Source: Pelobacter sp. UBA6812
Lineage (GTDB): Bacteria; Desulfobacterota; Desulfuromonadia; Desulfuromonadales; Syntrophotaleaceae
Length of the DNA: 11,653 nt
Assembly: GCA_002452265.1 (NCBI GenBank)
Contig: DKEW01000083.1
Location: 1-11,653, forward strand
Reading direction: 5' to 3'
Notes under the pieces: generated by a model
Seen by the model: only the letters and a program-made list of their open reading frames with translations
The model's database searches: none
What the model was told of the DNA's origin: nothing
Shown here: positions 5,821-11,653 of the stretch, piece after piece
Position numbering within the stretch: position 1 is the first letter of the stretch
How the letters are laid out: each line of letters opens with the position of its first letter
Program-made: the position numbers and the translations under genes

Positions 5821-7089
5821 TTGTCGAAGGAGTTATTACGGCGATTTTTTAACGTCGGCTTGCGCGCTCTGACCCTTGGTAGTCGTTTTGTCATGCTCTT
5901 TGTGCTGGCGCGTCTGCTGACACCGGGGGAGCTTGGTCTGTACGGCCTGATGACGGCCACCATTGTATTCAGTATGTTGGTTATCGGCGGTGATTATTAT
6001 ACCTACAGCCAGCGTGAACTGATGTCGCGGCCGCGTGAGCAGTGGAGCTTCGTGCTTCAACATCAGGGGCTGGCAACTGTTCTGCTGTACGTGGTCCTGC
6101 TGCCCTTGCAAGGGCTGGTCTTTTTTTTCGACCTGTTGCCAGTCCATTTGGCTTTCTGGTTTTTTGCTCTTTTGGTCAGTGAACATCTGTCGCAGGAACT
6201 CAACCGCCTGCTGGTGGCGATGCAGCGGCCGCTGACTGCCAGTTGGGTGTTCTTTGTGCGCAGCGGTCTTTGGGTATGGGTTGTTCTGCCTCTGATGTGG
6301 CTGTTGCCATCAATGCAGACCCTCGAAACGGTTTTCTTCGTCTGGTTTATGGGCAGCGCTCTGGCCGGGATTATTGGCCTTGCTGTCGTCTGGCGTGCGG
6401 TAGGGGCTTGGCAATGGTGGTCGGTAGACTGGAAATGGCTTCGCATCGGTTATAAAAAGGGAGCGATGTTTCTTGTTGCCACCATGTGTTTCCGGGCCCT
6501 TTTCACCGCTGACCGTTATGTTGTCGAGTATTTTGTCGGGAGTGAAATGCTGGGTGTCTATGTTCTTTATATCGGCATGGCAACGGCAATCGTCAATTTT
6601 ATGGAACCGGCGATTTTTTCATTTCTGTACCCACGTCTCGTCAGTGCTTGGCGTCAGGGTCAATATGAAACCTACCGGAAGGTATACCGGGAACTCAGCC
6701 TTTCCGCCACGCTGGTCGGTCTTGGGTTGGCTACAGGTTGTTTCATCCTGGCCCCCTGGGTCTTGCAGTGGACGGGTAAATCGATTTATGTCAATCAGCT
6801 ACCCCTGTTGTGGGTATTGTTGGGCATGGCAATCGTTTATGCCATCGGCATGGTGCCGCATTATGGTCTCTATGCCCGCGGCTCTGATCGCGCCATCATG
6901 TTTTCCCACGTGTCGTCTTTAGCGGTTTTTGGTGGAATTGTCGTGCTTCTTGGCCGAGCCTGGCCGTTGTATGCAGTTCCCTGGGCCTTGGCAGGCAGTT
7001 TTTCCTGGATGGGGGGGCTCAAATTATGGTTGTACATGAGGTTGCAGAATAACCAGAAAATGCCTTCTTCAGTTGAGGCGAGTCTATAG
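5821..7089 (+). CDS. Polysaccharide/oligosaccharide flippase-like membrane protein (Wzx/MVF type)
   Basis: A very hydrophobic protein of 422 residues with about twelve predicted membrane segments, arranged as in the polysaccharide-transport branch of the MOP/MVF superfamily (N-terminal GLRALTLGSRFVMLFVLARLL, LTPGELGLYGLM). Such proteins flip lipid-linked sugar units from the cytoplasmic to the periplasmic face of the inner membrane. The frame opens at TTG 5821, two bases after the pseB stop, with no clear ribosome site ahead; the next in-frame ATG is at residue 24, inside the first hydrophobic segment, so the TTG is preferred and translation is probably coupled to pseB. An AAGGAG at 5826-5831 lies inside the frame but has no start codon at proper distance. 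The substrate is unknown; the setting suggests a Pse-containing unit. Flippase families are divergent, so the role rests on topology and context. Confidence 0.75.
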   Translation: MSKELLRRFFNVGLRALTLGSRFVMLFVLARLLTPGELGLYGLMTATIVFSMLVIGGDYYTYSQRELMSRPREQWSFVLQHQGLATVLLYVVLLPLQGLVFFFDLLPVHLAFWFFALLVSEHLSQELNRLLVAMQRPLTASWVFFVRSGLWVWVVLPLMWLLPSMQTLETVFFVWFMGSALAGIIGLAVVWRAVGAWQWWSVDWKWLRIGYKKGAMFLVATMCFRALFTADRYVVEYFVGSEMLGVYVLYIGMATAIVNFMEPAIFSFLYPRLVSAWRQGQYETYRKVYRELSLSATLVGLGLATGCFILAPWVLQWTGKSIYVNQLPLLWVLLGMAIVYAIGMVPHYGLYARGSDRAIMFSHVSSLAVFGGIVVLLGRAWPLYAVPWALAGSFSWMGGLKLWLYMRLQNNQKMPSSVEASL

Positions 7090-7103
7090 GAAGTGCGCAC
7101 AAA

Positions 7104-8261
7104 ATGATTCCATATGGCAAACAGGAAATAACGCAAGACGACATCGCGGCCGTGGTCGAAACCCTTCGATCAGACTTTCTGACCCAGGGCCCCCAGGTTC
7201 CTCTTTTCGAAAAAACTGTCGCTACTTATTGCGGCGCCCGTCACGCCCTGGCGGTGAACAGCGCGACCTCGGCCCTTCATATAGCCTGTCTGGCTTTGGG
7301 CTTGGGGCCGGAGGACTGGCTCTGGACAAGTCCCATTACTTTTGTTGCCTCCGCCAACTGTGGCCTCTATTGCGGAGCCCAGGTCGACTTTGTCGATATT
7401 GATCCCCGCACCTACAACCTCTGCCCAGTTGCTCTGGAGCGCAAACTGGAGCAGGCCCAAAAGATCGGGCGCCTTCCCAAAGTGGTTGTTCCTGTTCATC
7501 TTTGCGGCCAACCCTGTGACATGAAGGCGATCCACAGGCTCAGCCAGCGTTATGGCTTTTGCCTTATTGAAGACGCTTCCCACGCCATTGGCGGCCGCTA
7601 TCAGAATGAGCCTATCGGCGATGGACGCTACAGCGATATCACTATTTTCAGTTTTCACCCCGTTAAAATCATCACGACCGCCGAAGGGGGCATGGCCCTC
7701 ACCAACGATGCCGGTCTGGCCGCGCATATGAATCTGCTGCGCAGTCATGGCATCACCCGCGATCCCTCCTTAATGACTCAGGAGGCGGACGGTCCTTGGT
7801 ATTATCAGCAGATCGACCTTGGCTTTAACTATCGTATGACGGACTTGCAGGCGGCACTTGGCGTCAGTCAGATGAAGCGGCTCGATGCATATGTCGACCG
7901 CCGTCATCAGCTGGCCCGCCGATACGACACCCTACTTGCCGAGTTGCCAGTGGTGACTCCCTGGCAGCACCCGGATGGGTATTCTGGTCTTCATCTCTAT
8001 GTGATTCGTCTTTGTCTCGAAGGGATTCGCAAGACACACAGGCAGGTTTTTGAAGAGCTGAGAGCACAAGGGATAGGTGTCAACCTGCATTACATTCCCG
8101 TGCATACACAACCCTATTATCAGAAGATGGGTTTCAAGGAAGGTGATTTTCCCGAGGCGGAACGTTATTATACCGAAGCGATCAGTCTGCCAATGTTCCC
8201 GACCATGACCGAGGAGCAACAGGATGAAGTGGTTCGCGCTTTATCGGAGATTCTCGTATGA
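7104..8261 (+). CDS. pseC: UDP-4-amino-4,6-dideoxy-N-acetyl-beta-L-altrosamine transaminase PseC
   Basis: Second Pse enzyme: a PLP-dependent aminotransferase that puts an amino group from glutamate on C4 of the PseB product. It has 385 residues, normal for the DegT/DnrJ/EryC1/StrS family. Seen: IPYGKQEIT start common to PseC, LTQGPQVPLFEKTVA, the NSATSALHIAC phosphate-binding segment, SPITFVASANC, DIDPRTYNL, the cofactor-contacting Asp157 in IEDASHAIG, the Schiff-base Lys188 in FSFHPVKIITTAEGG, the GFNYRMTDLQAALG motif and the VHTQPYYQKMGF segment near the C-terminus. An AGGAAG stands 10 bases before the ATG and overlaps the flippase stop. Its own stop overlaps the pseF start in the form ATGA. 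All catalytic residues are present. Confidence 0.94.
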   Translation: MIPYGKQEITQDDIAAVVETLRSDFLTQGPQVPLFEKTVATYCGARHALAVNSATSALHIACLALGLGPEDWLWTSPITFVASANCGLYCGAQVDFVDIDPRTYNLCPVALERKLEQAQKIGRLPKVVVPVHLCGQPCDMKAIHRLSQRYGFCLIEDASHAIGGRYQNEPIGDGRYSDITIFSFHPVKIITTAEGGMALTNDAGLAAHMNLLRSHGITRDPSLMTQEADGPWYYQQIDLGFNYRMTDLQAALGVSQMKRLDAYVDRRHQLARRYDTLLAELPVVTPWQHPDGYSGLHLYVIRLCLEGIRKTHRQVFEELRAQGIGVNLHYIPVHTQPYYQKMGFKEGDFPEAERYYTEAISLPMFPTMTEEQQDEVVRALSEILV

Positions 8262-8956
8262 ATATCTGTGTTATTCCAGCGCGTGGCGGGAGTAAGCGTA
8301 TTCCTCGCAAGAACGTCAAAAAATTTTGCGGTAAACCAATGATTGCCTGGTCTATTGAAGCCGCTCTACAGAGTGGTTGCTTTGATCTGGTTCTAGTGTC
8401 TACGGATGATAGTGAAATTGCTGAGGTGGCACAGCAACACGGGGCTTCGGTGCCGTTCATGCGTCCGGCCAAATTGTCCGATGATTACACTGGCACTCTT
8501 CCCGTTGTCCGCCATGCCGTTGAATGGTTTAACAGCCAGGGCTCGATTGCGGAGCGGGTTTGTTGTTTGTATGCGACAGCCCCTTTTGTGAGGGGTGAAG
8601 ACATCCTGAAAGGGCTCAAAAAGCTTAGTCAGGGCGAGGTTGATTACGCTTTTTCCGTAACCAGTTATGCTTTTCCCATCCAGCGGGCCATTCGGCTAAC
8701 GGAAACTGGGCGAGCAGAGATGTTCTATCCCGAATATTTTAATACCCGCTCCCAGGATCTGGAGGAAGCCTATCACGATGCCGGTCAATTCTACTGGGGG
8801 AAGTCCTCGGCCTGGCTCAACGAAAAAATGATCTTCGGGCACGACTCTGTTCCTGTGGTGTTACCCCGGCATCGGGTGCAGGATATCGACACCCTTGAGG
8901 ATTGGGTACGGGCGGAGTGGCTTTTTAAGGTTATGCAGGCCGGTGAGAATGGCTAG
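8258..8956 (+). CDS. pseF: Pseudaminic acid cytidylyltransferase PseF
   Basis: Last step of the pathway: it joins CTP and pseudaminic acid to form CMP-Pse, the donor for glycosyltransferases, in the cytoplasm. The 232 residues match the usual size. Seen: the nucleotide-binding IPARGGSKRIPRKN at residues 6-19, the VSTDDSEIAEVA segment, FMRPAKLSDDYTGT, YATAPF, and the C-terminal HRVQDIDTLEDW, all characteristic of CMP-sialic acid synthetase relatives. FSVTSYAFPIQRA and HDAGQFYWG fit PseF rather than NeuA or LegF, and the pse neighbours support this. It starts inside the pseC stop codon, so translation is coupled. Confidence 0.93.
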   Translation: MNICVIPARGGSKRIPRKNVKKFCGKPMIAWSIEAALQSGCFDLVLVSTDDSEIAEVAQQHGASVPFMRPAKLSDDYTGTLPVVRHAVEWFNSQGSIAERVCCLYATAPFVRGEDILKGLKKLSQGEVDYAFSVTSYAFPIQRAIRLTETGRAEMFYPEYFNTRSQDLEEAYHDAGQFYWGKSSAWLNEKMIFGHDSVPVVLPRHRVQDIDTLEDWVRAEWLFKVMQAGENG

Positions 8957-8959
8957 ATT

Positions 8960-10069
8960 ATGAAAATTGCTTTTCGCACCGACGCCTCTCTAGAAATCGG
9001 CACGGGCCATGTCATGCGCTGTCTGACCTTGGCGGAGGCTTTGAGAGATAAAGGGGCGCAATCCCTTTTCATCTGCCGTGAGCATGAAGGTAATCTTTTG
9101 GCAACTGTGCGCCAGCGAGGATTTGAGGGCGTTGGGCTACCTGCTTGTAACGGAAAAGATCCTGCAAAAACGGAAGAAACCGAGAATTTGCCTGCGCATG
9201 CGGCCTGGCTTGGTTGCGATTGGCAGACGGATGCGCGGCAAAGTGCCGAAATCCTCTCTTGTTCCGGGTCTGATTGGCTGATTGTTGACCACTACGCTCT
9301 TGACGTTCGATGGGAAAAGGCTCTTAGATCCTGTTGCCGTCATCTGATGGTGATCGATGATCTGGCCGACCGTTCGCATGACTGTGATGTGTTGCTGGAT
9401 CAGAATCTGGGCAGAAACAAGCAGCACTACCATGACCTTGTACCGGATCACTGCGCATTGCTGGTCGGGCCACAATATGCTTTGCTCCGCCCCGAATTTG
9501 CCCGTTTGCGTCACTACAGCCTTAAGAGACGCGAGAATGTAAAGCTTCGTCACTTGCTGATCAGCATGGGAGGCGTCGATAAGGGTAACGCCACTGGTGA
9601 GGTGCTGAAAGCCCTTAAGGAATGTGCATTGCCTGACGATTGCCGGATCAGCGTCATCATGGGAGCTTCGGCCCCATGGCTCGCGCAAGTACGACAGCAG
9701 GCGGACCAGATGCCATGGCCCACAGAGGTAGCGGTAAATGTCAGCGACATGGCACAGCGCATGGCCAATGCCGATTTGGCTGTTGGGGCCGCAGGCGGTA
9801 CCTCATGGGAACGGTGCTGTCTGGGCCTGCCGACCCTGTTGGTCGTCGTGGCTGAAAATCAGTGGGCTGGAGCCAGGGCCCTGGATGAGGCAAGGGCGGG
9901 TTTGTTCGTCGGTGACCTGACAGATATCGCCCATGAACTGCCAAAGTGTGTTGAGGCACTTTGGTCCAGTGAAGGTTTCCGTGAGCTTGGAAACAGATCG
10001 AGTCAGATAACCGATGGTCATGGGGCCCAAAAGGTTGTGGCCAAGCTGGAGGATTTCAATGGCCGATAA
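8960..10069 (+). CDS. pseG: UDP-2,4-diacetamido-2,4,6-trideoxy-beta-L-altropyranose hydrolase PseG
   Basis: It cleaves UDP from the acetylated Pse precursor to free 2,4-diacetamido-2,4,6-trideoxy-L-altrose for condensation by PseI. The 369 residues have a GT-B-like plan: an N-terminal half with FRTDASLEIGTGHVMRCLTLA, where His17 occupies the same place as the catalytic His17 of Campylobacter PseG, then DWLIVDHYALD, VIDDLADRSHDCDVLLDQN and LLVGPQYALLRPEF; a C-terminal half with LLISMGGVDKGN and the UDP-binding AVGAAGGTSWERCCLGLP. It begins 3 bases after the pseF stop with only a distant GGTGAG ahead, suggesting coupled translation. Several close relatives are fused to PseH; here the two are separate but overlap by 11 bases. 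Confidence 0.93.
   Translation: MKIAFRTDASLEIGTGHVMRCLTLAEALRDKGAQSLFICREHEGNLLATVRQRGFEGVGLPACNGKDPAKTEETENLPAHAAWLGCDWQTDARQSAEILSCSGSDWLIVDHYALDVRWEKALRSCCRHLMVIDDLADRSHDCDVLLDQNLGRNKQHYHDLVPDHCALLVGPQYALLRPEFARLRHYSLKRRENVKLRHLLISMGGVDKGNATGEVLKALKECALPDDCRISVIMGASAPWLAQVRQQADQMPWPTEVAVNVSDMAQRMANADLAVGAAGGTSWERCCLGLPTLLVVVAENQWAGARALDEARAGLFVGDLTDIAHELPKCVEALWSSEGFRELGNRSSQITDGHGAQKVVAKLEDFNGR
10048..10052 (+). promoter_or_regulatory. Ribosome binding site that fixes the pseH start
   Basis: GGAGG lies 6 bases before ATG 10059, within the end of pseG. The frame is open up to an ATG at 10014, but that start lacks such a site and adds 15 residues translated from the pseG coding sequence in another frame. 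Confidence 0.65.
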
Positions 10070-10589
10070 CATGCAATATGGTGAGGATGTTAAGGTTCGC
10101 CCGATGAAGGCTGAGGACTTGGGTCTTGTGCTAGATTGGCGGAACCATCCAGATGTGCGCCGATATATGTATACGCAGCATAAAATCAGTTTGGAAGAGC
10201 ATAGAACCTGGTTTTCCAATGCTGCAAAAGATAATAAAAAACATCTTTTAATTTATGAATACAATAAATCCCCTTTTGGTTTTGTTAACTTCAATGAGAT
10301 TGCCCGTGGAAAAATTTTTGATTGGAGTTTTCATTTAGCCCCAGATGCGCCTAGAGGAACGGGTTCAAAGCTAGGGCGAGCGGCTTTATACCATGTCTTT
10401 ACATATCTTCAAGCCCACAAACTATGTGGACAGGTATTAAGCTATAATGAAAAGTCAATTAACTTTCACAAAAGGCTGGGGTTCTCTGACGAAGGGGTTT
10501 TGCGAGAACAATTTTTCGATGGGCAAAATTATCATTCCGTTCACTGTTTTGGTCTTCTTTTTAGTGAGTGGTCAGAGTTGGGATTTTAA
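10059..10589 (+). CDS. pseH: UDP-4-amino-4,6-dideoxy-N-acetyl-beta-L-altrosamine N-acetyltransferase PseH
   Basis: A GNAT-fold enzyme of 176 residues that transfers acetyl from acetyl-CoA to the C4 amine made by PseC, giving the substrate of PseG. Seen: the VRPMKAEDLGLVLDWRNHPDVRRYM start usual in PseH and RimJ-type acetyltransferases, HRTWF near residue 50, GFVNF, FHLAPDAPRGTGSKLG (acetyl-CoA pyrophosphate site, about 91-106), and the C-terminal NEKSINFHKRLGFSDEGVLRE. It overlaps pseG by 11 bases and is 11 bases from the next gene. From about base 10180 the codons turn clearly to A/T at third positions, unlike pseC to pseG. It might instead use another acyl donor, but the operon makes PseH the natural reading. 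Confidence 0.88.
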   Translation: MADNMQYGEDVKVRPMKAEDLGLVLDWRNHPDVRRYMYTQHKISLEEHRTWFSNAAKDNKKHLLIYEYNKSPFGFVNFNEIARGKIFDWSFHLAPDAPRGTGSKLGRAALYHVFTYLQAHKLCGQVLSYNEKSINFHKRLGFSDEGVLREQFFDGQNYHSVHCFGLLFSEWSELGF

Positions 10590-10600
10590 GGTGAAAAGCT

Positions 10601-11305
10601 ATGGTTGAAAAAGTATATATTGTAGCTAGTTGTAAAAGTTGGCATAAGCCAAGTTTTATAGATTTTTCAAAAAAAAGTTCTGGTAAATGGATTTGGGTTG
10701 AAACACCTCAAGAACTTTTAGATGTTCTTAAATCTGTAACGCCAAGGTATATTTTTTTTCTTCACTGGAATTGGTATGTGCCCAATGAAATTTGGGATAA
10801 ATATGAGTGCGTCTGTTTTCATATGACAGACGTGCCATATGGCCGAGGGGGTTCACCTTTGCAGAATTTAATTCTTGAAGGTCATGCTGTAACAAAGTTG
10901 ACCGCCTTGAAAATGGTAAAGGAGATGGATGCTGGGCCTGTTTATATTAAACGTGACTTGCCTCTTGATGGCGCTGCGCAAGATATATACATGCGTGCAG
11001 GAACTATGAGTTTTGAGATTATCCAGTGGTTAATCGAAAACGAACCCAATCCTGTGCCGCAAACCGGGGAGCCTCATTTTTTTAAAAGGCGTAAACCTGA
11101 GCAAAGTTGTTTGCCAGAAAAAGGTAGCCCAAAGGAAATATATGATTTTGTCAGAATGTTAGACGCTGAAAGTTATCCCCGAAGTTATATTGAATATGGA
11201 AATATGCGAATCGAATTCAAGGATGCAAAAATCCACGGAAACGTTGTATCCACAAGTGCGAGTATAACGTTCAAAGAAGGTGAGGAGGGGGATAATGGTT
11301 GTTGA
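10601..11305 (+). CDS. Formyltransferase-family protein, possibly pseudaminic acid N-formyltransferase
   Basis: A protein of 234 residues related to the N-terminal domain of methionyl-tRNA formyltransferase and sugar N-formyltransferases, which use 10-formyltetrahydrofolate. Seen: VCFHMTDVPYGRGGSPLQNLI at about 71-91 with the catalytic His74, the MDAGPVYIKRDLPL segment with catalytic Asp110, then AAQDIYMRAG, and a short C-terminal part with FFKRRKPEQS and EIYDFVRMLDAESYPRSYI as in sugar formyltransferases. The canonical Asn two residues before the His is Cys72 here. It is too short and lacks the tRNA-binding domain of Fmt, and sits between pseH and pseI, so a role in making a formylated Pse is likely; such enzymes have been called PseJ in some species. 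AAGGTG gives a ribosome site 7 bases ahead, and it overlaps pseI by 11 bases. Strongly A+T-rich codons. Confidence 0.75.
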   Translation: MVEKVYIVASCKSWHKPSFIDFSKKSSGKWIWVETPQELLDVLKSVTPRYIFFLHWNWYVPNEIWDKYECVCFHMTDVPYGRGGSPLQNLILEGHAVTKLTALKMVKEMDAGPVYIKRDLPLDGAAQDIYMRAGTMSFEIIQWLIENEPNPVPQTGEPHFFKRRKPEQSCLPEKGSPKEIYDFVRMLDAESYPRSYIEYGNMRIEFKDAKIHGNVVSTSASITFKEGEEGDNGC

Positions 11306-11653
11306 AATTAATGGTAGAAAAATTGGCCAGGAATACCCCCCCTATATAATTGCCGAAATATCTGCTAACCATAACGGATCCTTGGAAAAGGCTCTGGAGT
11401 CAATCAGGGCTGCGCACAAATGTGGCGCCAGTGCAGTTAAAATACAAACATACACTGCCGACACAATGACAATTGATTGTGAAAGGGACGAATTCATAAT
11501 AAAGGGTGGCTTATGGGACGGTTATAAACTTTATGACCTGTATAAATGGGCAGAGACTCCCTATGAATGGCACCAGGCTATGTTTAAATGTGCAAGAGAG
11601 CTTGGTTTAACTATTTTTTCGACGCCCTTTGATGAAACAGCTGTAGATCTTCT
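11295..11653 (+). CDS. pseI: Pseudaminic acid synthase PseI, 5' part (cut by window end)
   Basis: The frame runs from ATG 11295 off the right edge, giving the first 119 residues of about 340-350. PseI belongs to the NeuB family and condenses 2,4-diacetamido-2,4,6-trideoxy-L-altrose with phosphoenolpyruvate to form pseudaminic acid. Seen: PPYIIAEISANHNGSLEKAL at about 15-34, GASAVKIQTYTADTMT, the KGGLWDGYKLYDLYKWAETPYEW segment characteristic of PseI and its relatives, and FSTPFDETAVDLL at the cut. A strong GAGGAGG site 6 bases upstream, within the formyltransferase gene, supports the start. The C-terminal antifreeze-like SAF domain would lie outside the window. The GLWDGYKLYDLY stretch and the pse neighbours favour PseI over NeuB or LegI. 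Confidence 0.93.
   Translation, partial: MVVEINGRKIGQEYPPYIIAEISANHNGSLEKALESIRAAHKCGASAVKIQTYTADTMTIDCERDEFIIKGGLWDGYKLYDLYKWAETPYEWHQAMFKCARELGLTIFSTPFDETAVDL

Noticed and set aside
7170..7748. Long open frame on the minus strand (192 codons) within pseC
   Set aside because: It is antisense to conserved PseC motifs, including the PLP lysine region, and has no recognisable domain or ribosome site.
10014..10058. Upstream ATG for pseH
   Set aside because: It reads pseG coding sequence in another frame, and the strong GGAGG is placed for ATG 10059.
1..11653. CRISPR array, tRNA, rRNA, transposase or integrase genes
   Set aside because: No regular repeat series, no cloverleaf or rRNA signature and no recombinase-like protein were seen on either strand.

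Overview
The window reads as a surface-polysaccharide locus of a Gram-negative bacterium. It carries the 3' end of a heptose (LPS core) gene, then a nucleotide-sugar dehydrogenase, a Wzz-type chain-length protein, a flippase and an almost complete pseudaminic acid (Pse) pathway. Protein style and mixed base composition would fit a Desulfuromonas/Geobacter/Pelobacter-like member of the Desulfuromonadota, but this is an impression and nothing in the window fixes the taxon. All recognised genes lie on the + strand.

Left part (1-1951): the C-terminal two thirds of GmhB, then a two-gene AbiEi/AbiEii type IV toxin-antitoxin (abortive infection) module with overlapping reading frames. Directly behind the toxin gene lies a short decayed copy of the GmhB C-terminus (about 1872-1922). 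Its differences from the intact copy fall mostly at third codon positions. This suggests the AbiE cassette arrived by insertion or recombination at the 3' end of gmhB, in a place where gmhB and the dehydrogenase gene were once adjacent.

Middle part (1952-4763): a TviB/WbpO-type UDP-N-acetylhexosamine 6-dehydrogenase. It is followed by a roughly 300-base non-coding gap with a perfect 7-bp dyad and a good sigma70-like promoter, and then a Wzz/PCP-family chain-length regulator with two membrane segments and a long coiled coil.

Right part (4808-11653): a tightly packed Pse operon in the order pseB, flippase, pseC, pseF, pseG, pseH, formyltransferase-like gene, pseI (cut by the window end). Several genes overlap or nearly touch. 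PseB dehydrates and epimerises UDP-GlcNAc, PseC aminates C4, PseH acetylates the new amine, PseG removes UDP, PseI condenses the sugar with PEP, and PseF activates the product as CMP-Pse. The formyltransferase-like enzyme may make an N-formyl variant. With Wzz and a flippase beside it, the Pse is more likely meant for an O-antigen or capsule than only for flagellin, but no glycosyltransferase or polymerase is visible to settle this. From pseH onward the DNA becomes clearly richer in A+T, suggesting a mosaic origin.

The pathway itself is known. The less ordinary points are the gmhB-tail duplication flanking the AbiE module, the presence of both an acetyl- and a formyltransferase, the atypical active-site motif of the latter, and the dyad/promoter region before wzz.
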